DNA from: JAFALX01 sp050734185
Lineage (GTDB): Bacteria; Chloroflexota; Dormibacteria; Aeolococcales; Aeolococcaceae
Assembly (NCBI GenBank): GCA_050734185.1
Contig: JBOHUE010000125.1
Coordinates: 1-44,696 of the forward strand
DNA: 44,696 bases
Direction of reading: 5' to 3'
The position numbers were made by a program, and so were the translations under genes. This document shows, one piece after another, positions 1-7,761 of the stretch (its first letter is position 1; each line of letters opens with the position of its first letter). The notes beneath the pieces were generated by a model, which saw nothing but the letters and a program-made list of their open reading frames with translations, made no database searches and was not told the DNA's origin.

Positions 1-174
1 GGCGGGAGAGGGGCTGGACAGCCCTCTGACCTCGCAGAAATCTCAGGCGATACCGCCCTGCACCTCCCAACCTGTGCTGCTCAGTTCTCGCGAGCCCCGT
101 CCGGGTCGAACATCAACGCCCTGCTAGGGCGGATGTTCCACAGCTCGGCGACCGGTCGTCGCCAGAGAGAGACT

Positions 175-1140
175 TTATGCGACCCCGAAGTAGTGCGCAA
201 TAGCACTTGCGGCGCTCGGCGTCGTCGCGTTGCCGGGCGGCCAATCGTGATCGTCACCGGCGTACGACGCGAGCCCAAGGCGCGTGCCCTGCGCGCACGA
301 CGTCCAGACCTCGAGCGTGAGCGTGCCCGTTATCGCCGTGGAGTTGGTGGCGGCACAGCCGCTGGACTGCTGCAACAGCGCGATCTGCGTGGTCACCGGC
401 GGCGACTCCGTTCCGGCATCGCCCGGCTGGTACGGCACCTCCCAGTCAGCCGTCCCGGCGATCTGGAGGAGCGTGACCGGCGCCTGTGCATCGCACGGGT
501 TCAGCGGCACTGCCTTGACGATGGCGTAGCCATCGACCAACGACGGGTCGTCACACGCGATCGTGTACGCCATGCGACCGCCGTTGCTGTACCCGACGAG
601 ATAGATGGGTTGTCCGCGGCCGGGGTCCACGGTCGCCACGAGATCCTGGAGGAAGCTCTCGTCGTCGATGCCAAGCGAAGCAGCCGGTCCACAGCAGCCG
701 CCCGCATTCCACGATTCCCCTATGCCCACGGGATAGACGAGCTCAGCTTCTCCATCCTGTACGAGCGGCATGAACGCGTCGCGCGTCACTTCGTCACCGA
801 CCGGTGCGCTGATGCCGTGCAGCACCAGCAGGATTGGGAGCGTCGCTGGTCCGGTGCCGGTCGGGGCTATCACCAGGTACTGACGAGCAAGACCATTGAC
901 CTCGAGCGCCTCCATCGCCTGCGTCACCGGGAAATGCGTTGCCACGGCGGACGGGGTGTCGGGTGCCGGAGTCGGCGTTGCGCTCGAACCCGCGGTCACC
1001 TGGTGCTGGGTTGTCGTCGACCCCTTCGTTCGTGCCGCCTGTTCGGCGCTGCGCGCAGGGTGCGAGGCACCGCATGCGGCAAGCAACGCCAGCGCCGACA
1101 GCGCGCCGAGTGCGCGCGCGGGCCGCAGCACCGAGGTCAC
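175..1140 (-). CDS. LpqC-like secreted esterase (PHB depolymerase/feruloyl esterase family lipoprotein)
   Basis: Alpha/beta hydrolase of the LpqC/poly(3-hydroxybutyrate) depolymerase-like family, predicted to act outside the cell. The first 23 residues form a lipoprotein signal with lipobox L-A-A-C (Cys23), followed by a Ser/Thr/Ala/Pro-rich linker to about residue 65. Visible catalytic elements are the HG oxyanion motif (108-109), nucleophile Ser185 in GYSNGG, Asp232 (GTADWE) and His298 (DDHDW). A Cys-Cys pair in SWNAGGCCG (143-151) is shared with the paralogue at 5175-6167. Start is GTG, only 4 nt after the stop of the VOC gene, so it is probably co-translated as the last gene of the run from the AMP ligase. 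Substrate is unknown; true PHB depolymerase activity is not implied. An ester or feruloyl-type substrate is possible. Confidence 0.85.
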   Translation of the reverse strand: MTSVLRPARALGALSALALLAACGASHPARSAEQAARTKGSTTTQHQVTAGSSATPTPAPDTPSAVATHFPVTQAMEALEVNGLARQYLVIAPTGTGPATLPILLVLHGISAPVGDEVTRDAFMPLVQDGEAELVYPVGIGESWNAGGCCGPAASLGIDDESFLQDLVATVDPGRGQPIYLVGYSNGGRMAYTIACDDPSLVDGYAIVKAVPLNPCDAQAPVTLLQIAGTADWEVPYQPGDAGTESPPVTTQIALLQQSSGCAATNSTAITGTLTLEVWTSCAQGTRLGLASYAGDDHDWPPGNATTPSAASAIAHYFGVA

Positions 1141-1144
1141 TGCG

Positions 1145-1546
1145 TCAGTACTGCAGACGCGGATCGTCGTAGCTCTTGAACTCGAGCACGTTGTTCGACG
1201 GATCCACGAGGAAGATGGTGCGGTGCTGCTCGGCGGTTCCCTGGAACCGAACGGTCGGCTCTCGCAGGACGCGCAGGCCGCGGTACTCCACCAGCCGCAC
1301 GAGGCGGTCGAAGTCGGCAGGATCAGCGAAGCTCACGCCGAAGTGCCTGGGGTACGGAACTGCCTCGGAAGCGATGCTCTCCGGCGCGAGGTGACACACG
1401 AGCTGGTCACCGAAGAAGTCGAACGTCACGCGATCGTCGTATCTGCGCGCCAGCTTGACCCCGAGACCATCGACGTAGTAGTCGACAGCTTCGTCGAGAT
1501 CACGCACAGGCACCGCGACGTGGCAGGCATCGGCGACGGCTCGCAT
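1145..1546 (-). CDS. VOC (glyoxalase/dioxygenase fold) family protein
   Basis: 133-residue single-unit vicinal-oxygen-chelate protein. Two beta-alpha-beta-beta-beta modules are recognisable: CHVAVPVRDLDEAVDYY at the start and HFGVSFADPADFDRLV in the middle. The ending FLVDPSNNVLEFKSY carries the usual metal-binding Glu. His9 and the C-terminal Glu are candidate metal ligands. The start ATG has a GGAGG ribosome site about 9 nt upstream. It lies 27 nt after the phosphosulfolactate synthase gene and 4 nt before the esterase gene, so it belongs to the same transcript. Members of this fold include lyases, dioxygenases, epimerases and binding proteins, so the reaction cannot be named; the operon suggests a small oxygenated or sulfonated substrate (inference). 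Confidence 0.85.
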   Translation of the reverse strand: MRAVADACHVAVPVRDLDEAVDYYVDGLGVKLARRYDDRVTFDFFGDQLVCHLAPESIASEAVPYPRHFGVSFADPADFDRLVRLVEYRGLRVLREPTVRFQGTAEQHRTIFLVDPSNNVLEFKSYDDPRLQY

Positions 1547-1573
1547 TTCGGCGATCCTCCAGCTAGGTCTGTG

Positions 1574-2395
1574 TCATGCGGCGCTCACCGCGATGTGCGG
1601 CCGTCGTTGTGCCGGCGCCTCCGACGTCTCACTTGCCGCCTCGGGTGCGAGGTCGAGCAGCGTGTCCGCGCGGAGTCCGAGCCGCAGCGTCTCGAGTCCG
1701 ATCACGTCAGCGGACGCGATGTTGCCGAGGTTGACGTTGGGGCCGATCGCGCGGATCAACTCCACCTGCAGCTCTTTGGTGGGCGCTTCGAAGAGAATCC
1801 GGTCGCTGCCCACGCAGGTGAGCAGCGCGCGCAGCGCGTCGAGGCGCATGTGCCCGTCCTTCGTTGCGATTCCGGACCTGCCGCTCTCGCGCGTCTCGGT
1901 GGTGACAAGGCTCGCGCCCGCGGCGAGGTCGTCGTACGCGGCAGACACCCACTCGGCGGGCGGCATTTGCGCGGACCGCTCAGCGCTCTTGAAGCCCACC
2001 TCCGAGATGACGGTGAAGTCATGCGCCAGACGCTCGATCCAGCGGCACTTGTCAGCCTGCGACATCGGGATCGTCCCGTTCGACACCTCGACGTGCCGCG
2101 CGCCGTGGCGGCGCGCCAGCAGGACGAATTCTTCGACGCGGCCCTCGTGGATGTACCGCTCGAGGAGCGTGCCTCCGAAGTAGAAGTCGACCCCGAACTC
2201 GCGGAGCACCGCGGTCTTGTCGTCGATGCGCGGCGTCACGAGCGCCGTGCCCCAGCCAAGCTTCACCAGGTCGAGTAGCGGATGGAAGCTCTCGATCACG
2301 TCGGCGAAAGCCGCGGACGGCAGACCCGGGTCGATCATCATCGTGATGCCGCGCGGCCTGGGTTTCGCGGGGCGTTGGAACAGCGAGAGGCTCAT
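1574..2395 (-). CDS. comA: Phosphosulfolactate synthase (ComA family)
   Basis: 273-residue TIM-barrel enzyme of the ComA family, which adds sulfite to phosphoenolpyruvate to give (R)-2-phospho-3-sulfolactate, the first step of archaeal coenzyme M and Bacillus spore sulfolactate synthesis. Conserved blocks are all present: KLGWGT (45-50), GGTL (74-77), EVSNGT (103-108), SEVGFK (131-136), ESGRSGI (170-176), FEAPTKELQ (202-210), NLGNI (222-226) and LETLRLGLRADT (234-245). I chose the ATG at 2395 because it overlaps the acyltransferase stop by 4 nt (ATGA) and gives the family length; the open frame further upstream is antisense-like noise over the acyltransferase. The family also includes plant HSA32 proteins of unclear chemistry, so the exact reaction is likely but not proven. 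No ComB, ComC or ComD homologue is in the window. Confidence 0.85.
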   Translation of the reverse strand: MSLSLFQRPAKPRPRGITMMIDPGLPSAAFADVIESFHPLLDLVKLGWGTALVTPRIDDKTAVLREFGVDFYFGGTLLERYIHEGRVEEFVLLARRHGARHVEVSNGTIPMSQADKCRWIERLAHDFTVISEVGFKSAERSAQMPPAEWVSAAYDDLAAGASLVTTETRESGRSGIATKDGHMRLDALRALLTCVGSDRILFEAPTKELQVELIRAIGPNVNLGNIASADVIGLETLRLGLRADTLLDLAPEAASETSEAPAQRRPHIAVSAA

Positions 2396-3582
2396 GCGGC
2401 CACCTCCGACGGTTGGGCGGCGGGAATGGCCTCGAGAACAGCGCGGCGCGCCGCACGCGTGCGCTGGTGGCGAGGACGCCCGGCGAGTGCGAGGCTCAGC
2501 GGGGTCTTGCGGAACACTCCGGTCAAGATCGCCGCGGCGGCGTATGTGACAGGAGCGACAACAACGAGGAGCACGACGAGCTGCGCCACCGCAGGCATCT
2601 GCTGCACCGCGCCCAGCACGCCGGTAGCGGTCATGAGCGCAAGGGCTCCCGCGAGCAGCAGCGGGTGCATGAGGTAGACACCGAACGAGCGGTCGGACAG
2701 CGCCAGCACCGACGTGCGCCTGGCCATGCGACCGTCGGCCCATAGCAGGCCGATCGTCAGGAGCGCCCACGCCACAGCGACACTCTCGAACACAAGCACC
2801 GGCTGGAACACCGCGCTGGCGGCGTTGGGTGACATGCCGCCGGCGGTGAGCTGTACGGCGTAGGTCGCGATGCTCAGGCCGATCGTCACCGCCGCACCAG
2901 CGAGCACCGCGCGTGCGTGCTGCCGCGTCCAGGCGAGGAACGCGTCGGCGTGCCAGGCGGCGATCGCACCCGCGACGATGTAGAAAAGGTAGCTCAGCAG
3001 GATCGCGTCGGGACCGCGGAGCCACGCGCTGACGATTCCCACCTGCCACTGCATCTGTACTGCGAGAGAGAAGACGATCTGGAACGCAGCGCATGCGCAC
3101 AGCAGCAGTGCGTGGTGCCGCTGCGTCGACCGGATCAGCCAGCGCAGCACCGGAAAGACCAGGTAGATCTGCAACGAGACGACGAGAAAGTAGAGCTGGT
3201 AGCCGCCGGTGCCGGTGAGCAGGTTCGCGCCGAGGGAGCCGGCGGTCGACCACGACGCGGTGAGCGAGTGATAGACGACGCCGCTGACCGCGAAGTATAT
3301 GACGGTCCACACGACGTACGGCACGCCCACGAGGACCCACCGCTTACGCCAGAACGCCGGCCAGCGGACCGCCGTCCGCGCATAGCCGTACATGAGCACG
3401 AACGCGGTCACCATGAAGAACGTTTCGCGGCTGACGTGGAACAGCATGACCGCGGCGCCGGCAAGCGTCGTGAGCTGAATCGCCGCGGCGGTGTGCGCGC
3501 CCACGACGAGTGCGACCGCGGAGACGCGCACCACGTCCACCTCGTGCAGACGGCGACGCTCGGTTGCGGCGGGTGCGCTCAT
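2392..3582 (-). CDS. Integral membrane acyltransferase (acyltransferase 3 family)
   Basis: 396-residue polytopic membrane protein with about ten hydrophobic segments, resembling acyltransferase family 3 (OafA/YrhL type), which moves acyl groups across or at the cytoplasmic membrane onto sugars, lipids or peptides. The N-terminus LHEVDVVRVSAVALVVGAH corresponds to the R-h-hAhhhVhhhH signature of the family. FGVYLMHPLLLAG near residue 320 matches the conserved C-terminal 'Y..H' block. It overlaps the AMP ligase stop upstream and the comA start downstream by 4 nt each, so the three proteins are probably made in fixed proportion. The start ATG at 3582 is fixed by that overlap. The acceptor is unknown; a sulfolactate-derived head group is my inference from the neighbour. 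The basic tail at 370-396 should be cytoplasmic. Confidence 0.8.
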   Translation of the reverse strand: MSAPAATERRRLHEVDVVRVSAVALVVGAHTAAAIQLTTLAGAAVMLFHVSRETFFMVTAFVLMYGYARTAVRWPAFWRKRWVLVGVPYVVWTVIYFAVSGVVYHSLTASWSTAGSLGANLLTGTGGYQLYFLVVSLQIYLVFPVLRWLIRSTQRHHALLLCACAAFQIVFSLAVQMQWQVGIVSAWLRGPDAILLSYLFYIVAGAIAAWHADAFLAWTRQHARAVLAGAAVTIGLSIATYAVQLTAGGMSPNAASAVFQPVLVFESVAVAWALLTIGLLWADGRMARRTSVLALSDRSFGVYLMHPLLLAGALALMTATGVLGAVQQMPAVAQLVVLLVVVAPVTYAAAAILTGVFRKTPLSLALAGRPRHQRTRAARRAVLEAIPAAQPSEVAA

Positions 3583-5096
3583 GCCGCGGCGGCCTCGAGC
3601 GCCGCAAGCTTGCGCAGCGGCTTGCCGGTCGGACCGATCGGGAGCGCATGCAGGCGCCGGATCGAAGCAGGTCGTTTGTACGGCGGCAGCGCTGACGCGC
3701 ACGCGTGGGCGAGGTCGTCGTCGCGCATTGCATTCGCGGTGCGGCGCACCACGAACGCAACGGGCACCTGGCCGAGCCGCTCGTGCTCCATGCCGACCAC
3801 GATCGCTGCGGCAACATTCGGATTCGTGACCAACATGCGCTCGATCTCGGCGGGATACAGCTTTTCGCCGCCGCGGTTGATCACATCGTCGACGCGCCCG
3901 AGCAGGTGCAGGAAGCCGTCGTCGGCGAGCCAACCGACGTCGCCCGTGGGGAGCCATCCGTTCGCGTCACGCGCAGGACGCGTGCGCTCCGCGGTGACGT
4001 CGCTGACGACGAGGTACGAGGAGATGACGCCTGCGCCGCGCACGTGGACCATTCCCGGCGTGCCCGTTGCAACGAGGCCGCCGAAACGATCGCGCACGCT
4101 GATCTCGACGCCGACCGGCAACCCCACCGATCCACGGCGTCGCGCGAGCTCGTCAAGGGGGTTCGCGGTGAGCTGGCTGGCCACCTCGGTCATCCCGTAC
4201 GTCTGCAGCACGCCGACGCCGGTGAGACGCTCGAAGCGCGATTCGATGTCCACGCGGAGCGGAGCGGAGGCGCTGCGTGCGAACCGAAGGCTGCGCGCCA
4301 GCGCTTCCGCAGGCGGGGCCAGCTCCGTGAGGGTCGCGAGCATCGCGGGCACGGTGTTGAGCCAGGTCGGGCGCCACTCGGCGACTCGGTTCCAGTAGTC
4401 GCTCGCGTGGAACTTGGTGTCGACCACCAGCGTGCTGCCGCTGACGAGCGCCGACAGCAGCCCGACCACCTGCGCGTTGACGTGAAACAGCGGCAGCGGC
4501 GTGTAGCCTCGGTCGCCGCGTCCGAGGTGATGGTGCCGTGCGATGCGCGATGCCGCGGCGATCAGCTGCCACTCCTCGAGGGGAACGACCTTGGGCGCGC
4601 CGCTGGTTCCCGAGCTCGCCAGGACTGCGGCGGGGCGGAGGGCGGCGCCGCCGCTCGGCCACGCGGACGCCCGCCGTCCGCGCACGAGCCGGACGTCGCG
4701 TACGCCGATTCGCAGCACGGGATGCGGCGCGTCCCCCTCGATGAGATCGACACGGTCTGTGGCGATGACATCGACGCGAAGGCGGGCCGAGGTCGCAAGC
4801 ACCTGTGCGCCCGGAAGGCGCGGATCGATCGGCACGGCAGAGAGTCCGGCCGCGAGGCACGCGATGTACGCGCCGCTGAACGCCAGCGGGTTCGTGATGA
4901 CGAGGCCCACCCGACTCCGCGACGGCAACTGCAGGTCGGCGGCGAGCTCTCGCCAGCGCAGTCCCATCGCCTCGAGGGAGCTCCAGCTCAGCGTGTCGCC
5001 CGTCGCCGCGTCGACGTACGCATCCGAGCCGGCGAAGAGGCGAGCCCGGTCCTCGAGCAGATCGGCGATCCGCGTCCGGCCGGTTCGCGTGTGCAT
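3579..5096 (-). CDS. AMP-forming acyl-CoA synthetase/acid ligase (ANL superfamily)
   Basis: 505-residue adenylate-forming enzyme that activates a carboxylic acid with ATP. ANL motifs appear in order: A3 phosphate loop LASSGTSGAPKV (159-170), A4-like PLFHVNAQ, A5 QTYGMTE, A7 WLPTGDVGW, A8 GRVDDVINRGGEKLYPAEIE, and A10 with catalytic Lys in GPTGKPLRK near the C-terminus. It is a stand-alone ligase with no fused carrier protein, so it probably makes a CoA thioester. Overall look is closest to fatty-acid/oxalate-type CoA ligases; substrate unknown. It starts the coupled ligase-acyltransferase-comA block (4-nt overlap at 3579-3582). No clear ribosome site precedes the ATG at 5096, so the start is slightly uncertain. 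A likely role is to supply the acyl donor for the acyltransferase encoded next. Confidence 0.88.
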   Translation of the reverse strand: MHTRTGRTRIADLLEDRARLFAGSDAYVDAATGDTLSWSSLEAMGLRWRELAADLQLPSRSRVGLVITNPLAFSGAYIACLAAGLSAVPIDPRLPGAQVLATSARLRVDVIATDRVDLIEGDAPHPVLRIGVRDVRLVRGRRASAWPSGGAALRPAAVLASSGTSGAPKVVPLEEWQLIAAASRIARHHHLGRGDRGYTPLPLFHVNAQVVGLLSALVSGSTLVVDTKFHASDYWNRVAEWRPTWLNTVPAMLATLTELAPPAEALARSLRFARSASAPLRVDIESRFERLTGVGVLQTYGMTEVASQLTANPLDELARRRGSVGLPVGVEISVRDRFGGLVATGTPGMVHVRGAGVISSYLVVSDVTAERTRPARDANGWLPTGDVGWLADDGFLHLLGRVDDVINRGGEKLYPAEIERMLVTNPNVAAAIVVGMEHERLGQVPVAFVVRRTANAMRDDDLAHACASALPPYKRPASIRRLHALPIGPTGKPLRKLAALEAAAA

Positions 5097-5174
5097 GGTG
5101 ACAAGGGTGTGTGCGCCACCTTGCGACAGCCTGACGGTATTCGCAGAAGTTGCTGAGAAGTTACAGAGAAGCCG

Positions 5175-6167
5175 CTACCCGCCCGGCCGTCCTGCGTTGG
5201 ACGGTGGTTCGAGGAGCGGGGTCAGGAATGTCCAGATGGTGTCGGTGGCGCCCGTGGGCCAGCCATGGCCACCGCCGAGGTCGGTGGCGAGCTCGAGCGG
5301 ACCGCCGCTGCACCACCACTCAGTTACCTGGAGCGGGGTCGCTGCCGTCGCACTCGAATCAACGCCGCAGCCGGCGAGCTGCCGCCACGCGGCGAACTCA
5401 TTGACGACGGGCACGGGCGGAATATCGGGCGAGGGCGTTGCCGCCGGGCGGTCGTACGGGACGATCGGGTCGACCGTGCCCGCGACCTGCACCACAGGCA
5501 GATGCGGCCCCGCCTCGCACGGGCTCACGGCGGCCGCGGCGACGATGGCCATCGCCCTGACGGGCGGGTTGCTCTGCTTCAGCACACCGCTGCACGCCAG
5601 CCGGAGAGCCATCTTGCCGCCGTTGCTGAAGCCGATCACCGCGACCTCGTCTGGGAGCACGTCGGGTAGCGCCTGAAGGCGATGCAGCAGCGCTGAGAGG
5701 AAGGTCACGTCGTCGACGTGCGCGGTATACGCGTCCCCGCAGCACGTACCGGCGTCCCATGAGGCGGCGTAGCCCTCGGGGTACGCGGCGATGAGGCGGC
5801 CTGCCGCCACCTGTGGCAACAACCCGGTGCGCTGGGCCTCATCGAGGGGTGTGGCGCCGCGACCGTGCAGCACGAGTGCAAGAGGAAGCTCTGCCCGCAG
5901 CGGCTTGTCAGGGCGAGCGAGCCACCAGGCCCGCTGCAACCCGCCGGCGGCCATCGTCTCGGAGCTCCACCGTATGGCGTGGTCCTGCGAGGGGACGTCG
6001 GCAATCGCTGCCGCTTCGACGTGGGTGCCGACCGTGGCCACCGGGTGATGCGCGCCGGGGCGCGATCCCGGAGCGCGCCAGGCCATCACGCCCGCGACGG
6101 TCACAGCGATGACCGCGAGCGCGCCCGAGGCGATCAGCAGCGGGCGCCTTCGCGTCGTCGCCGTCAC
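5175..6167 (-). CDS. Second LpqC-like exported esterase, membrane-anchored
   Basis: 330-residue paralogue of the esterase at 175-1140. A basic N-terminus and one hydrophobic segment (about 9-30) form a signal anchor or uncleaved signal; there is no lipobox. Catalytic elements: HGRG (101-104), Ser181 in GFSNGGK, Asp233 (GTVDPIVPYD) and His301 (GGGHGWP). The shared WDAGTCCG motif (137-144) resembles WNAGGCCG in its paralogue. It precedes the AMP ligase by 78 nt on the same strand and is divergent from the cysteine dioxygenase gene, so it may be the first gene of a six-gene run or its own unit. Start GTG at 6167 gives a proper signal anchor. The esterase pair flanking a lipid-like biosynthetic block suggests linked substrates (inference). 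Confidence 0.83.
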   Translation of the reverse strand: MTATTRRRPLLIASGALAVIAVTVAGVMAWRAPGSRPGAHHPVATVGTHVEAAAIADVPSQDHAIRWSSETMAAGGLQRAWWLARPDKPLRAELPLALVLHGRGATPLDEAQRTGLLPQVAAGRLIAAYPEGYAASWDAGTCCGDAYTAHVDDVTFLSALLHRLQALPDVLPDEVAVIGFSNGGKMALRLACSGVLKQSNPPVRAMAIVAAAAVSPCEAGPHLPVVQVAGTVDPIVPYDRPAATPSPDIPPVPVVNEFAAWRQLAGCGVDSSATAATPLQVTEWWCSGGPLELATDLGGGHGWPTGATDTIWTFLTPLLEPPSNAGRPGG

Positions 6168-6348
6168 GACGATTCGACCACGATCTCGTTACCTGCGCCG
6201 CTCGCTGTCGCGTGGAGCAGCAGATTGCTGAGATGAGCGGCACCGCACGCGCGCGAGGTCACAGCAACCTCTCGGCGTGCGCTCAGGAACAAGTAAGGCT
6301 TCGCGGTCATCCTCTTCCCAGACCGATCCTCTCAGTGGAGCAAACGGG

Positions 6349-6936
6349 ATGACCCAGGCGTTTCTTGCCGAATCGGGACTGGGAGCCGCCGGCGATTTCG
6401 TGGCAGCGATCGAGTCCGACTGCCGTGTGGTGAAAACGCCCATACAACGCGCACACATCGCCCAGGCCCTCGTGAGCAGCGCACTTCGGGACGGCGACTG
6501 GCTTCCGGAGCGATTCCTGACGAACGAGGCCACGCGCTACCGGTCGCGGACACTCCACGTCGGACATGAGTCCGGCATCACGATCCGTGTCCTGGCGTGG
6601 CGTCGCGGCCAGCACACGCCGATCCACGACCACGTCTCGTGGTGCGTCATCGGTGTGTATGCAGGGCAGGAGCGAGAGCTGCGGTACTCCAACGTCTCGA
6701 TGAGCGCCACACCGCGTCTGCGACTGACGGGCGATCACGTGATGCGAGCGGGCGAGACCGCGCTGCTGCTGCCTCCTGATGACATCCACGAGGTGTGCTG
6801 TCTCACCGACGACGCCGTCTCGATTCACGTCTACGGTCGCGCACTCGAGGGAGACGCTCCGAGCATGCGGCACATGTACGAGCCATCCGATGTCGTCGCC
6901 CCTCTCCCGCGATTCGCACGCGCGCTACACATCTGA
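6349..6936 (+). CDS. Cysteine dioxygenase family protein (cupin)
   Basis: 195-residue cupin of the cysteine dioxygenase-like family (COG5553 type), whose characterised relatives oxidise the thiol of cysteine or related thiols to a sulfinate using Fe(II) and O2. The iron-binding pattern is visible: HTPIHDHVSWCVIG supplies two His, and the downstream DDIHEV supplies the third. Tyr in SIHVYG matches the active-site Tyr region. The start at 6349 is preceded by GGAG about 8 nt upstream; an earlier in-frame start would add a low-complexity Ser-rich stretch and is rejected. It is divergent from the esterase and overlaps the phosphatase 3' end by 12 nt. Cysteine sulfinate can yield sulfite, the substrate of the nearby phosphosulfolactate synthase (inference). 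Thiol substrate could instead be another mercaptan. Confidence 0.8.
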   Translation: MTQAFLAESGLGAAGDFVAAIESDCRVVKTPIQRAHIAQALVSSALRDGDWLPERFLTNEATRYRSRTLHVGHESGITIRVLAWRRGQHTPIHDHVSWCVIGVYAGQERELRYSNVSMSATPRLRLTGDHVMRAGETALLLPPDDIHEVCCLTDDAVSIHVYGRALEGDAPSMRHMYEPSDVVAPLPRFARALHI

Positions 6937-7557
6937 CGCGCTGTCGAGGGCGATGAAGCGCGGCGGACTCGCAGCCGACCGGGTCACCTGCACCGCCATG
7001 AGAGCGGCATTCGGAATCGCGGATCGCTTCATGTCAGCCAAACCCACGCCGCATGCGGCGATCGCAGCGCGCTGCGGGCCGCCGTGGGTCACTGCGATCA
7101 ACTCGTCGTCCGGCCAGCGCGCGGCGATCGCGACCAGGGCGTCGTGCACGCGCGTGTAGAGCTCGGCAACACTTTCGCCGCCCGTGAGCGACGGCCAGGG
7201 TTCCTGCCACAGCCGCTCGAACTCAGCGACGACTTCGTCGTTTCCGGACTCGCGACCTTCGAGCCCGCCGAGCGCCTGCTCGCGTAGCTCGGGGTCGCGC
7301 TCGATCTCGAGGTTCAACCTGCGGGCCAGGATCGCGGCCGTCTGCAGTGCGCGCATGAGGTCGCTCGACACGATGACGCGTGCATCCGGCGCCCGCCTCG
7401 CCAGATCCTCGGCGACGGCTTGCGCCTGCTGCTCGCCGCGCTCGGTGAGCGGACCGGCTTCGTCGCTCTGGCCCTGCACGCGATGCGCCGCGTTCCACGT
7501 GCTCTCACCATGTCGCACCAGCCAGATCGTCGTGCGTGTTTCCACATTGGCCATCAT
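6925..7557 (-). CDS. Histidine phosphatase family protein (phosphoglycerate mutase-like)
   Basis: 210-residue branch-1 histidine phosphatase. The phospho-accepting RHGES motif is at 15-19, Arg69 lies in SSDLMRALQTA, Glu93 in LREQALGGLEG, and the second catalytic His158 in VTHGG. These are the four conserved residues of the family. The GLEGRE and GGES motifs resemble cofactor-independent phosphatases (PhoE/CobC-like) rather than glycolytic mutases. Its 3' end overlaps the convergent cysteine dioxygenase gene by 12 nt. Its substrate cannot be read from sequence. Because no ComB phosphatase is visible, this enzyme is a candidate for removing phosphate from phosphosulfolactate (inference). Confidence 0.87.
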   Translation of the reverse strand: MMANVETRTTIWLVRHGESTWNAAHRVQGQSDEAGPLTERGEQQAQAVAEDLARRAPDARVIVSSDLMRALQTAAILARRLNLEIERDPELREQALGGLEGRESGNDEVVAEFERLWQEPWPSLTGGESVAELYTRVHDALVAIAARWPDDELIAVTHGGPQRAAIAACGVGLADMKRSAIPNAALMAVQVTRSAASPPRFIALDSASDV

Positions 7558-7672
7558 CGCGAACGCCCGCTCATTCCCAAGTCACCGAGCATCGTGCATA
7601 TACGTCGCTTGGAGCGAATGAATCACGCGCGTCTTGACAGCACCGCACTGTCGGATGCTGTCTCGGTCCGAC

Positions 7673-7684
7673 CGTCTTAAGACG
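7673..7684. promoter_or_regulatory. Perfect 12-bp palindrome CGTCTTAAGACG (operator candidate)
   Basis: Perfect dyad with an AT core in the 204-bp divergent region between the histidine phosphatase and SARP genes, 78 nt upstream of the SARP start. The inner ten bases GTCTTAAGAC recur at 37357-37366 upstream of an exported protein gene. A dimeric regulator site is a reasonable guess; the binding protein is unknown. Confidence 0.4.
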
Positions 7685-7761
7685 TCGCACCACTTGACTC
7701 AGCGCGTCGCATTCCCCACTGTTTGTCGCGCTCGGCGCAGATACCTCGTAGGGAGGCAAAT

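Noticed and set aside
896..2278. Long plus-strand open frame of 460 codons
   Set aside because: It is antisense to the VOC and comA genes, Arg/His-rich and unlike any protein; it is a by-product of GC-rich codon bias.
2396..3340. Upstream extension of the comA frame
   Set aside because: Arg-rich shadow of the acyltransferase gene; the ATGA overlap and family length fix the start at 2395.
3705..5156. Long plus-strand open frame of 483 codons
   Set aside because: Antisense to the AMP ligase, whose motifs are complete; no ribosome site and low-complexity composition.
7634..7662. TTGACA at 7634-7639 as a -35 box for the SARP gene
   Set aside because: No TATAAT-like sequence lies 16-18 nt downstream, so a promoter call is not supported.
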